A stretch of 64,000 bases of DNA, from assembly GCA_000320545.1 (NCBI GenBank), contig ADNK01003099.1, forward strand, positions 22,121-86,120. Direction: 5' to 3'. Made by a program: the position numbers and the translations under genes. The DNA comes from Bigelowiella natans CCMP2755. Lineage: Eukaryota > Cercozoa > Chlorarachniophyceae. The notes below the pieces were generated by a model that saw only the letters and a list, made by a program, of their open reading frames with translations, ran no database searches and had not been told where the DNA came from. Position 1 is the stretch's first letter; the number at the start of each line of letters is the position of its first letter. Below, in pieces: positions 43,846 to 61,149 of the stretch.

Positions 43846-44462
43846 GGAGATTTGATGAAGGAAAAGTTTCTCGAATCTGCATACAGACGTCGACTCAAAA
43901 TACTGTCGTAGTAGTGATAGTAGTAGTAGCCGCAGTAGCAGGAGGGAAAATAGTAAAGACATATCACAAGCTTGCCGCCCCCACCTCAAGCTTGAAATCG
44001 AACACATTTCCAGGCTCCGTCTACCAAATAGAAGAACATCGCCTTCAGATGGGAACATCGCTTCGAGAAAGTACATCGTTGTCCTCAATAGAATATTCCA
44101 ACTGCATGTTCTTTCATAAGATTCATTGCTCACCTTGATCGTTACCACCCGTTTGCCTGCTCACCAAACAGGGAGAAACAACAGGATTTAGACGAAAGTA
44201 CAGGCTTACAAACACACGCCGCAGAAGCCTCATACACACACAGAACACAAATATATGAACACGAAAATGCTTTTCTTCGTCGGCCTCTCTTGCTCCTGAA
44301 CGACCTTCATCGTCATAAATCGCAAGTCGGGAGCCCTCAACCACTGTTAAAAAATAAAGGTGAAATTCGTCCCGTAAATGACTCCTATAGGCTTAATATG
44401 AGAACAATTTGTCGCATGCATTTCGTGCAATGTATAAGATCGCCCCGCCCCACAAATCTACA

Positions 44463-44512
<50 letters not shown>

Positions 44513-44861
44513 TTGATCCTCTTCGGTTTGTCCATTTAATGTAGTAATGTCTATGATTAAGTATTACCGTAAGAGTGATAGTCGTACGCATGCTGCCTCA
44601 TGCTCACTCGTTGCTGAAGATGAATATATTTAGATGAAGAGAATGATTTAGCTCACGCACGCACACACACACACACACACACACAAGCTACTATACGGAT
44701 ACGCTGAGCGCGTGCGTGCATTTGTAGTGTGCATTCACGCAGCAACTGCCAAGTAGTGCTGGTAGTAGTCTCTTATACCCCTGGTACAAGAAATCGTTCC
44801 GAGACCCTAGCTTTGCTGTCTTCATGAACCTAACGATGCAGATAGTAGTAGTAGCAGCAGC

Positions 44862-44896
<35 letters not shown>

Positions 44897-45245
44897 CACC
44901 AACGACAACAGTGAGTGAGAGGGTGAGTGAGCAGCCCGCTGAACAGCGTTTGCGTCACCATTTGCGGGAAACCGATTCGAACGACTTTCCATTTACATCT
45001 ACGAGGAGCTCTGCGTGTTTGAATGTTAATACTGCCCCTGCTCTTTTCTTATTTGGGGCGTTGGAAATCCAACCTGCTTTGTCCCGACGTGCCAGGGGTA
45101 CCTCTATCAGCAGGTAGAGAGGAGTAAGATGTAACATGCGAGCGTTGGGGGTGAGAAGCACGATGCGGGTTCGTTGGCTAAAGGCAAAATTTGGGTGTTT
45201 GTCGAATGTAGTTCCTCTTTGAACATTATCTCTGAGTTATCCCCC
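43222..45245 (-). CDS. Multi-exon gene of unknown function, partial model
   Basis: From 5' to 3' on the minus strand: a first clear exon at about 44955-45245 (...F-D-K-H-P-N-F-A-F-S-Q-R-T-R-I-V-L-L-T-P-N), an exon near 44.77-44.83 kb, exons near 44.30-44.34 kb (V-E-G-S-R-L-A-I-Y-D-D-E), 43.97-44.03 kb (E-P-G-N-V-F-D-F-K-L-E-V-G), 43.52-43.61 kb, 43.38-43.46 kb and a last exon 43222-43290 ending G-A-D-G-E-E-stop. Each is bordered by plausible GT-AG sites, but I could not join all phases. Introns carry compound microsatellites. No domain recognised. Confidence 0.35.
43691..43842. repeat. Compound (TG)n(CG)n(AG)n ... (AC)n(TA)n microsatellite
   Basis: Five dinucleotide types within 150 bp, inside an intron of the minus-strand gene. 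Confidence 0.85.
44467..44509. repeat. (TA)n microsatellite
   Basis: About 21 units. (AC)n follows at 44661-44684 and (GTA)n at 44864-44895. Confidence 0.8.
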
Positions 45246-45466
45246 ACCCTCCAACGTGCACACCATTGCACTAATCTTCGCTATCGTTGGCTCTATATAG
45301 TCTCACAGTCAGTCGCCCCTCTCCTTTTTATGCACGATGATTCGGTGACTTTCTACCGGAGGAGGACGCAATGGTTGTGATGTTATCGTCGTGGAAGAGC
45401 CGTCCTCATCACCTTCACCTCCATTTTCCGTCTGAAGGGAGACTTGTCCCTAACGAAATATGAGCA

Positions 45467-45500
<34 letters not shown>
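45467..45500. repeat. (TG)n microsatellite
   Basis: About 16 units. A (GA)n run lies at 45892-45925. Confidence 0.8.
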
Positions 45501-45507
<7 letters not shown>

Positions 45508-45886
45508 TTGTGTTTGTGTTTGTGATAAAGGGGGGGGGGAAGGGAGTCGTGGGATGGAAATGAGAGGTGAGGAGGAGCGATCTTTTACATCATTTATCTT
45601 CTTCCACTACTACATTCCCCTGTCTCAAAGATCTCAAAAGATATGTTTTTCCTGACACGAATGATGTCCGCTTACAAATCTAATACAGATACAGGCATGC
45701 CTTCCAAGGTTCCCCAACGCAGTTTAAGTAAATTGATTTAATATGTAGATATATGCACTCTTGTAGGTGTTATAGTGTTTATAATTACCTTCTCATTCAT
45801 ATCTTTCCCATCTCCCACACCGCCCGTGTATTTGCATTCCTAACACCGAGGACAACTCAAAATTAATTTTCTTTGTGTGTTTACTT

Positions 45887-45929
<43 letters not shown>

Positions 45930-46209
45930 TTGCACGAACACGCGCCCATATGGTATGTCATATTATTCGAGCTACATGCCAAGGATAAGTCCTAAAAATT
46001 ACATGTGTGCCGTCGTCTTTCACCACGCACGTCTGATGTAGATGGGAAACAAAGAACCGAGAAAAAAGTGGTTTTATGCCTAAGGCAGGGAAGACAGATC
46101 TCCAGTCTCCACGTGGGCTAGGGAGAAGAGAATAGATTCTATAATTTTCGTGACCCGATTCAACTTCCTAGCATTTCTATCCAAAGCATGCAGCACTCCA
46201 CATGCTTAC

Positions 46210-46318
46210 CTCTCCCATAGGAACAACAATATTTTCAATGTCCGAGTTCGGTTTGGATGTTGCTGCTGCTGCCCCGTCCTCTGGCATTGCTGTTTTCCCA
46301 TCATCGCCATTTGCTTGC
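46210..46318 (-). CDS. Isolated exon of an unidentified minus-strand gene
   Basis: Reads A-N-G-D-D-G-K-T-A-M-P-E-D-G-A-A-A-A and ends in V-V-P-M-G-E followed by a GTAAGC donor. Neighbouring exons between 45.7 and 46.2 kb were not resolved. Confidence 0.3.
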
Positions 46319-46545
46319 GCGCAGACATGCCCGATGCACAGAAGGGTGAGGCAAAATCCAAACCTGGGGTAGCATGTATCGAGCTAAGCTTCTAAGGTAA
46401 TGATGATTTACTCGCATTCTATGCTAAAAGGTGCGAGCTTGCGAAGGCCGCACCTTGAGAAATACATCTTCTGCAGAATCGAGTCGGGTCCTTGAAATTT
46501 TTGTTTGATTTTCTAAGGTGTAAATCTAGTTAACAAGCAAGGTCG

Positions 46546-46767
46546 AAGCAAAGACTTTTGGTAGAAGTGTTACAGCGACATGGATCTCAGAGCGCTGACG
46601 TTTGCAACTCACTGTTTCACTCATTCTCATTGGTCGATATTTTATCACTACGTGACTTGGTTGTGCGTGCTCCTTACTTTGATTTCGAAGGAAGTCCACC
46701 CCTCAAAACAGCAGCCAAAAAGCTACGAGGAGAGAAAGTGTGGGATGCAACGCTGATCGGCTGTTGA
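46546..46767 (+). CDS. Coding-like exon of unknown gene
   Basis: The open stretch ends with L-R-G-E-K-V-W-D-A-T-L-I-G-C-stop and has natural composition (S-L-F-H-S-F-S-L-V-D-I-L-S-L-R-D-L). The 5' exons were not found. Confidence 0.25.
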   Translation, partial: KQRLLVEVLQRHGSQSADVCNSLFHSFSLVDILSLRDLVVRAPYFDFEGSPPLKTAAKKLRGEKVWDATLIGC

Positions 46768-47207
46768 GTTTATTCCCGAAAGCTGACACACGACGTGCAT
46801 GCCGTTACAAGCCAGCGAGATGCAGGCCATTTCCACTTTGCGTCTGAAGAAAAAGAAAGACTTTGCTAGTTTGTCTAGTTTGTTAGATACCGGTACTGGT
46901 GTAAGGATAACAATCTAGAGTTTGGTCGTATCTAAAAAATGAAGGCGTAATTGTGATAAACTGTTGGTGAGAAACCCACAATAATTTTACTATGCGACAA
47001 ATACACGGCCCTGTCGTAAGCGATGGAAATGAAAGCCGAAGCCTCTTCCGAAAGTCATTCTCCTCCTGCAATGAATTCCGCGAAGGTTGAGCGCACGAGC
47101 TTCGCTTCCTAATACGATCCGTGTACTGTAATAGTTTGACTGCATGGGTAGATAGCTCTGTTCTTTCAAATGATAATGACTACGATGAAAATGGTGACGG
47201 CAGAGCG

Positions 47208-49220
47208 AAGAAAAGAAAGAAGAGGAAGGGAAAAAGGACGGAAAAGGCAGCGAGAAGGCACAACACGGGGAGGAGGCAAAAGCCAATGAGGAGAAGATAC
47301 TTATAGTCAAGCTACAATCTGATAAGTCGGAATAGATAAGATTTTCTTGAATTCATGCTAAGTTGCACAACGAAAAATGGGGAAGTGCCCAAAACGACGG
47401 CAAGATAAAATGATAGAACATGTGCGATGCAAAATCAGCGAATACACGATTGGACGAAGCCGAAAGAATAGGATTCGAGTTAAAGGTTGCCGTAAGAATG
47501 AAATGAGCATAGATGGCAGGCCGCCCTGTCCGACTTCTTTGTGAATGTCTGTTGTCTTTATGCAGGAGACAAGAAAGTTTCTGGTGTGCATGCGAAGATC
47601 TCAGTAGAGCGTATGTATTAATTGCTATATTGCGTTCTTATATTGATAACACAAATACTGATTCTTACTACTATTATTATTACTACTACTACTGCTACTA
47701 ATTCTACTACCAACTACAATTACTGTTATCGCCACCATTGTCACAACTTTAGCATTGCCGTTATGATTGTACTCATCATTCCTAAAATATCAAATAGGGT
47801 TCTTGACCGACGAGGGTTCATCGCATGGCACACTGGTACTAGTGAGAAGATGATGGAATATATGACACTGCAGGAAGAGCAGTTTGTTCACATCCTTGCT
47901 GACTGAATATGCCTTACTTAACACACCGCTGCCCCAGGTTAATGGAGAAGCGGTGGACCCGCTTAGCTCTATGGGAGTAGAGCTTGCGTCTGGAGATGTT
48001 GTTCAGGTGAGAACGGGTAGAGAAGTTGAGAGAAGGTATATAGGTGGAGAGTGAGAAAGATATGGGGGGGTGGGGGCAAGGAGAGAAGTGCTACGGCGAG
48101 CAACACAAGTGTGTCTAGCTTCAACCATGTCACTGTCTCAGCGAAATTGTGAGCTCCGAAAATAACCCATCGACGCATGTCTTTCGTACAACAACATCCT
48201 TACTCTGCTGAGCAAAGATGATGAGGCATGCCTGCTCTCTTTTAGGTCGGAACAACAAAGCTGAGAATCCTGTTTGATGTTGGCGGCGGTGGTAGTGATG
48301 CCGATTCTAAGCTTGAAAAGAAATCCCAAAATCAAGTAGCATCCGAAGACGCAATCGACAAGGATGATATTCGAGAGAAAGAGGGGACTTCCGGTAAGGA
48401 AGAAAAAGAACAAACTCAAAGTAGAAGAGAACCCGACGACAAAGATGTAGCAGCAGAGCACATCTCTCCTGAAGTAGAAGGACAAGATGGTCTAGTAGAA
48501 GACGCAGAGGAGACGGAGGGAAAAGAAGAAGGAAAAGATGAGCAAGTGCACGAAAAATCAAGCGTGGAAGAAGAACAAAACGCAGCTGACGAAACGTCGG
48601 CGACAGCTACTACCGATAAGTCTGAACCCTCACGGGATAATGATGACAAGGAGGAGGAAGGAGAAGGGGAATGCAAGAATGAAGATGACAGCAGCAATAA
48701 GAATAACGAAGAGAAGGAGAAAAGTGTCCAGGATAACAGTAAGAAAACGGCGGTGGCACCAGCATCAGTTACACCACAGAGTTGGGCGGATGATGAAGTT
48801 CCGGTCAAAGACCCTCTTGATGATGAGGAGGCAGAGCCAGAAATGAGCAAAGAAGAGAGGATGAGGATATTTGGCCCGAGCGAGAGGAGAAGGCTCGATT
48901 GGCAAAGAGCAAAGGTTGCACCTGGCCTGAGAGCGCCGGACAGAGACAGGAAAACGATGAATCGGGTATGTGGATGTCCGTCGTCTATGTGTATAAACAT
49001 TGTCAATAAGGCAGTGCAGTACTTGTCGTTTGATTGGCACATTATTGCTTCTTCCTCTCTGCATATTCTTCATCGATTTTAAAGCTTTTACTTGCTCCTA
49101 TGGAGATTCAATCCTCGAACTAACATGCTTCTTCTACCCAAGGTTTTATGCCATGCTATGGGGGTCCGTCGCCGAGTTCCAAAGTCAAATGACACTCCCG
49201 TCAAGGACGCTTGGGATTGA
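47208..49220 (+). CDS. FHA-domain protein with acidic C-terminal region
   Basis: Well-supported exons: one ending 47485, then 47566-47610, 47798-47835, 47938-48006, 48246-48965 and 49143-49220; all phases match. Together they encode a forkhead-associated domain: Y-T-I-G-R-S-R-K-N-R-I, then G-D-K-K-V-S-G-V-H-A-K-I, L-T-D-E-G-S-S-H-G-T-L and V-N-G-E. These carry the conserved GR, SxxH and N-G positions that bind phosphothreonine. An acidic Lys/Glu-rich piece near 47208-47325 precedes it, but the exon join near 47.33-47.41 kb is uncertain. Exon 48246-48965 is 240 codons of Glu/Asp/Lys/Ser-rich, probably disordered chain, followed by a short conserved-looking basic tail. A role in phospho-dependent assembly, probably nuclear, is inferred from the domain only. 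Confidence 0.65.
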
Positions 49221-49439
49221 ACACATGCGATGGCACTTCGATGCAGCACAATATGTAGAAAAATTTAAGCATCGATGTGATGATCCAAGTTTTATTTTCT
49301 TCATTTTCTGAATCACAAAGCGCGACGTGCGCTCGGCACGATGTTTCTGGCCAAGCCCGAGTCGAACCAATGATAAAGATGTGGTGATGCAAGTGTTGCA
49401 CACGGCCTCTATCACTGCACGCGCTTCAGTGCAACTCTC

Positions 49440-50060
49440 GCTCTCAAGCGTGATTGACATAGGCTAACGACTCCAGAATGTGCTAGTGTGCGCTAAAATT
49501 TCTTTGGTGGTGCTCCATCGCAGATGATTTAGACAATCCGCAACATGCATGCGCAGGCTGATAAGTCAAATGCAGTTTTTGCATTTTGCGGTTGATTTGC
49601 ACGTCGATCAGACATCTTCCATATATAATAAGATGCTCTAGTTCTAAGAACATTTCGGTAGAGTTGCCAGCAGATCACGTACGATACGCATGCTAGCATG
49701 CATTTATAGACGCGGCAAAGTTACCATGTGCTCGGCAAAGCCAGAAATGGACAATAGACACAGCAATAGGATACATGTATTATGTATATCATAATACATT
49801 GCGTGTCTATCATGTCCAGATGATTTCATGATAGACACGCTATGTATATCTAGTGTGTGACCCCACGCTAGCGCGACTACACGACCACCACATAGGATGT
49901 TACGACGTACGGCATAGCATGTTGCATCATGCACTGTCGGGCCATGTCGTACACGTTTCGCCATGCATCTAGTGCTAGAGTAGCAAAGCCGTCTCGCGCT
50001 TGTGTTGCATACTGTGCCTGTATGATGTCAATCAATGCCTGACCAAGACTGTGCCTCCAT
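49440..50060. repeat. Repeat island with foldback arms
   Basis: Arms related to the 8763 foldback occur at 49753-49768, about 49795-49810 (inverted) and about 49829-49850. There is much GCATGC/GCTAGC word content and no exon. Confidence 0.5.
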
Positions 50061-50088
50061 TGCTAGATTGTTACCTCAATTTGATTGC

Positions 50089-50489
50089 TCATGCAGCTTC
50101 CTTAATCTCGCCATCACTACCACCATTTTTTTGTGAATTTGTTGTTGTCGTCGATGTCTGGGATTTCTCGTCATTGCTGCCTTTAATTTTTTCATTGATT
50201 TTTTCGGCCTCTTTTGCATATTTACTTTCCTGAACCATTTTGTAGTTGATCACACGATCGCGCTGGCTGGGCAATGAACCTAACAAGTAATTAGCCTGAG
50301 GATTCTTGCAGTTTCGATTTCGAGCCAATAAGGGAGACATTGTGAGTCGTCTCGAGAAGGTCATGGAAATGGGAAGTGGGGATGATAGATCATGTACCTG
50401 TTGGACTGCCATGGTTAAGGTACTTTCCATCATCATCCACCTGATATTAGTTATTACGATGTCTCTTTTTCTCCCTCCCCCCCCCCCCC

Positions 50490-50566
<77 letters not shown>

Positions 50567-51530
50567 TGTGCTTACATCAAGCCCCCCTTTGGTATGGACG
50601 ACAAATTAGTGAAAACACAAGCTCCAAAGCTATCGCCATCTACAGTAGGGTACTTACTAGGACGAAGGTGTCGAAGTTTGGGGGACACCAGACGAGCTTG
50701 AAGGCGATACGGGCTTTGAACTTTTGAAATTAAATTTTGCAATGATAAATATGTGTACATGTCTGGATATGCCTTATACATGATCCAAAAAATAATAATT
50801 ACACGTGTGTGTGCGTGCGCACACGCGCACACACACACACACACATACACAGATGTAAGCATAGGCTAGTACTAGTAGGGCATCATGTCACGTTCATTGA
50901 AGGCTAAAGCATCCATGGCATTTTACCAATCTGCTTTTCTGTACGTCTACCAATCACACCACCAGCTTATGAACAGCAGCTACAGCTACGCATTTGTACC
51001 TGAACGTGCGCGACATCCTGCGGGGGATCTTTGTTGCACCCTACAACACGATTTATCGACCTCATTGTCCGCGAGATGGTTTGCAGCTTTTGTCTTTATT
51101 AAGAATCAATCCCACGTGGCTATGCACGTAAAGCCCCCACCACCTCCTTCCCTTTCTACTTGTACGTACCCGTTCTTACTACACGTGTGCGCGTTTGTTG
51201 GTTGTATACTACCCATCATGCATGTGGACCAGGTGCCTCCGGGCCCAAGTTCTTTTATGCTATAGAAGGAAATCATAAACAAAAGAAAATGTACGATGCA
51301 TCATCATGTGAGTGCGTCGGGGGAGATTCGGGGGGGTAGTGTGCGTGAGGAGAGAGATAGCCGATTCCATTATGCCAATTAGTTTCGGATTAATTCGTGC
51401 GCTACGCTCTTGCTGGTATTTGCGAGCGAGAGAGCGACCTTGCTATCTGAATTCCAGGCCCCAACTGATTGCCCATGGCAATCCCCTGGACTTGTCCTTC
51501 GTTTTTGTTGTACGCCACTGGTTCAAACAA
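50089..51530 (-). CDS. Multi-exon gene of unknown function, partial model
   Basis: The 3' exons are clear: 50398-50440 and 50089-50295, the last ending G-E-I-K-E-A-A-stop after a Lys/Asn/Thr-rich stretch. Upstream, 50658 to about 50730 reads F-K-A-R-I-A-F-K-L-V-W-C-P-P-N-F-D-T-F-V-L before a GTAAGT donor, and about 51430-51520 reads V-A-Y-N-K-N-E-G-Q-V-Q-G-I-A-M-G-N-Q. The intron at 50.44-50.66 kb holds C, (TC)n and (TG)n runs (50474-50562). No family recognised. Confidence 0.35.
50474..50562. repeat. C14(TC)n(TG)n compound microsatellite
   Basis: Three adjoining simple tracts in an intron. Confidence 0.85.
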
Positions 51531-51549
51531 ACGACATGAGGAGAATGGA

Positions 51550-51571
51550 GGGGGGGGGGGGGGGGGGGGGG
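51550..51571. repeat. G22 homopolymer
   Basis: Followed by a duplicated GGAACGAATCACCATT unit (51573 and 51596). Confidence 0.8.
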
Positions 51572-52390
51572 AGGAACGAATCACCATTGCGGGGGGAACG
51601 AATCACCATTAAAAGTCGATAACAGCTGCCTCGTTGTCTGCGCACACACATCGAATTGCTACCATTGCTACTGCTACTACTAGTACTGCTACTGCTATTT
51701 CTACTGCTACCCTTGCCTAGCATCACACATGCGTCGCAGTGGTTCCAATCATTGAAACTATGCCCTGTATAGCCTATTTTTACAAATAAATAGTGATTGA
51801 ATTTATCAAAGTAATTTGTTGCTACATGACCACAATGTTCCTCCTCCTCCTCCTCCTCCTCTTCCTCTCTCTCTTTCTCCCCTCCCCATTCCCCTGTCTT
51901 CATAGAAGCACACAAAGAAAGGGAGGAGCGAAACTTACCCTTAATTAAAATAAAAAGATATTGCATGCAAGCATCATTCATTGCCTAGTATGTATGTAAT
52001 ATTGTCACCGTATCCCGGCGCTGCATTTGTGATATCCTTTAGTCCTGCTGCCCATAGGATATGTCTCCGAACCTTTTATTCAAGAGTCAATCAGTACTCA
52101 TTCAATGCAAAGAAAGGGGTTCTTGGTTCCTCTACTCTCACCTCATCCCAACTTCCATTGAGCTGATCCTTGGTTAGGCTCTTTGCCCTACGATAATGGC
52201 ATAATCAATGCTATCACAATTGCCTCTCTCTCTCTCTCTGTGGATGGGTGCGGTGTTAATGTGTACTAAATGTATGTGTACACAAACAGGGAGGATTGTA
52301 TTTTTAAGGAAAACTGAGTATACACCTTTGCATCGCAGACTTCATCCTCTTAACTATTGCGCCCAAAAAACGCACGTAGATTGAATTTTG

Positions 52391-52393
<3 letters not shown>

Positions 52394-52461
<68 letters not shown>
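52394..52461. repeat. (AC)n ... (AT)n microsatellite
   Basis: AC run then AT run within 70 bp, followed by TG-rich DNA. Confidence 0.85.
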
Positions 52462-52464
<3 letters not shown>

Positions 52465-52631
52465 TTATTTGTGTGCGTGTGTGTGTGTGTATGAATGCTT
52501 TTACGGATGTGTGATCTCACTCTCTCCATAAATCACATGTCTTATATGCTATATTTATACGTTTGATCTGTCACGCATCAGCTTATGCGTAGATTATTAG
52601 TTAGAAGAACATTAACATGATAATGTGAACA

Positions 52632-53740
52632 TCATCGTCGTTGGACACGCAGCGTGCTTCTTGGCAAATCATCGACGTTTCTTTCAAAAACATTTTGCTT
52701 CAAAAAGATGCTATTGGAATATTTGAAACCTGCAGTGCCGGGATATTTCTTGTCAATCTCGACACTTTCAGTACTTGATGTGCCTAGTTTGATGCGATCA
52801 GAAGTTGGAAGAGAACGTAAGGAGCGATGTGGAGATGAAAACAAATAAATGCAACCAAAAGAGTAATCGATAATCGCATAACGATTGTTTGGAATTCTTT
52901 CCCTTCTTAAGTATGCTGCTACTACTACTACTGCTGCTGCTGCTGCTAGTGCGCATTGCAATAGGCACCAGCCACTGTTGCCGATGCTGAAACTGCCGAG
53001 GACATCGCGACTACACTCTTAGAAAAATATGGCTCCCGAAAACTATATGACGAACATCAAAGGGGATCGAGAAGGGAGAGTAGGTGAAAGGTGGAGGATT
53101 TTTAGAAGAATCGGATTTAGTTCTTTAATATTCGTTTGACATGTCCAAGATGTCTCTTCGATGAACGAAAAAATGTGAAATAGTAGCGGCAAATGGTACC
53201 CGCCCCTGAGAGAGTCAGAGTTGTGGAAATAGTTGGAAAGTAACGTGCGCGGCTGCCGTGCTCTCCGTGATGTTCGCCCGAGCCGTCTTATCGATTTCAA
53301 AAGATTTCTTCTCGCCGAAAAGATGAAAGACGAAGTCGCGGAGTAAGAGGGAGATATGAGGATGAAGAATAGAAGGAAGAGGAGAGTGCAGGAAAAGGAT
53401 AGAAACGGCGCGAGATTGGTGGCTCGGGCAAACAATGCAGTCGACGATGTAGTGGTGATTCGACTGGTCCTGAGAATATTGCACAGTAGCTATTCCTATC
53501 GTAATCGTTCTTAGCTAACAAAAGACGATGCTTCTTTCTGTATTATCGTTCTAGTTTGTGTGCGCAGGTGAGCTAATACATGCGTCGGAGATATATGAAA
53601 ACAGCAACCTTTTAGATCTCAGCAGCCGTCTGAGCATGCAAACGAGGAGGGTAGAGCAGTTTGATGAATGGACCGATACAGTAATAATCTCTTGGTTGGT
53701 TTGGAGCTTTTCACACAGAACCGGGATTTCAGAAAACTAG
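52632..53740. other. Coding-like pieces, strand unresolved
   Basis: On the minus strand, 52632-52860 reads ...K-K-Y-P-G-T-A-G-F-K-Y-S-N-S-I-F and ends R-V-Q-R-R-stop. On the plus strand, 52966-53082 reads A-E-D-I-A-T-T-L-L-E-K-Y-G-S-R-K-L-Y-D-E-H, and 53570-53680 reads G-E-L-I-H-A-S-E-I-Y-E-N-S-N. These may be a minus-strand 3' exon and a separate plus-strand gene. 53.74-54.3 kb shows nothing I can support. Confidence 0.3.
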
Positions 53741-54305
53741 GAAAATCGATGTCCTTTTATATCGATGCGACAAGGAGGAACTCGCATTGTTCATGAGATT
53801 CGACGTAATTGCCGAGAGCTTCTTTCGGTCTCGGATGGCAAGTACGACACGTGGCAAGATAAAGGGGATTCTGTATACTAAAGACAAAAGAGATGGGTGT
53901 CTTTCAACCAAAATGGCAATTGATTGACGACTGATACATCTCCCTCCAAGCTGCACAAATGTGTGGGGAAGATGCATCTTAAATTTGCACAATTGCACAA
54001 ATTTCCCTCCACATCCACTTCATAAGGAAGAAACCATGCCCTTCGCACAACTGCGACTACCCTATTTTCTGTCGCATTTGGAAATCCAAGAAGAACCGTC
54101 TTGGCGCGCTCCGGTTGCGAAAACTGTGAATGCAGGAATTGGAGGCGAGTCGAAAGTTTACGCACAAAATGGCATCTGTTTCCATTGAGTTGATCATTGG
54201 AATATTACCCTGCTTCTGAGTCTGAAAGCTGGGGAGGAGAAAGCTCGCAAGAATTCAAATATCTCTGTTCCCGCGCTTAGGACCTGGGAGTAAAGAACGA
54301 AGGCC

Positions 54306-60512
<6,207 letters not shown>

Positions 60513-60589
60513 TTCCTCCCCCTAAAGACCTCGCGCTTGTAGTCATTGTTGTTTGGTTCTTGCACAGCAAGTAGCAACACAATAATGGC

Positions 60590-60640
60590 AGACTGCGTGA
60601 CCCCGACCAACAGTCTCTTGGGAGGGGGTGGGGGGAGGAG
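60590..60640 (+). promoter_or_regulatory. Candidate SECIS element in the 3' UTR
   Basis: About 90 nt after the TGA: GTGA at 60597-60600, a C-rich arm 60601-60608 that can pair (with G-U) to the G-rich arm 60624-60634, AA at 60609-60610 in the loop, and GA at 60635-60636 opposite the GTGA. This follows the eukaryotic SECIS layout (RTGA ... AA ... GA). The spacing from TGA to AA is 8 nt, shorter than usual, and the stem has one mismatch. Confidence 0.3.
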
Positions 60641-61149
60641 TGCTGGGAAAACATCCTACATCGTCACTCTTATGTTGAAACATGTGAAGTTGTGATTATC
60701 CCGTTGATAATAGGGTTTCTTCTTCTGCAGTTTGTGCGACCATAACACCTTCCTACTCTCTTTTGCTAGATTTCTTCTTTAGAAACCTTGTATGGGAGGG
60801 AGAGCGGAGGTATGGAGGCACGTGTGTGAAGGGCGATTATGCAGAAAGCTCACTAGGAGCATGCTTCGCCTGGAGAAAATAAATCAGCATGAAAAGGGCA
60901 ATAGTTCGTAAATATTTTAAATATCTGTTTTTGTAGTAGCAGACGCAGGGCGGTCGTGAATAGAGAAATCACGATTTTGAGAATATATGACCTTGGTGAT
61001 ATGAGAATGTATCTCTTTCACATATCATTTGTAGTTGCATTTGTAGTCATAGCTTCGTACCAAATGAAGGGTTAACTTCGATGTTCGCATTTACTACACA
61101 ATTTCAAATAACTTGCATTATGATTTCTACCTTTTGCGTCAATGATGTT
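60641..61149. other. 3' flank of the fusion gene
   Basis: AT-rich sequence with AATAAA-like words (for example near 60879). No exon seen. Confidence 0.5.

Noticed and set aside
44824-44900. Poly-Val and similar homopolymeric open frames
   Set aside because: They arise from GTA/TAG microsatellite runs and have no coding support.
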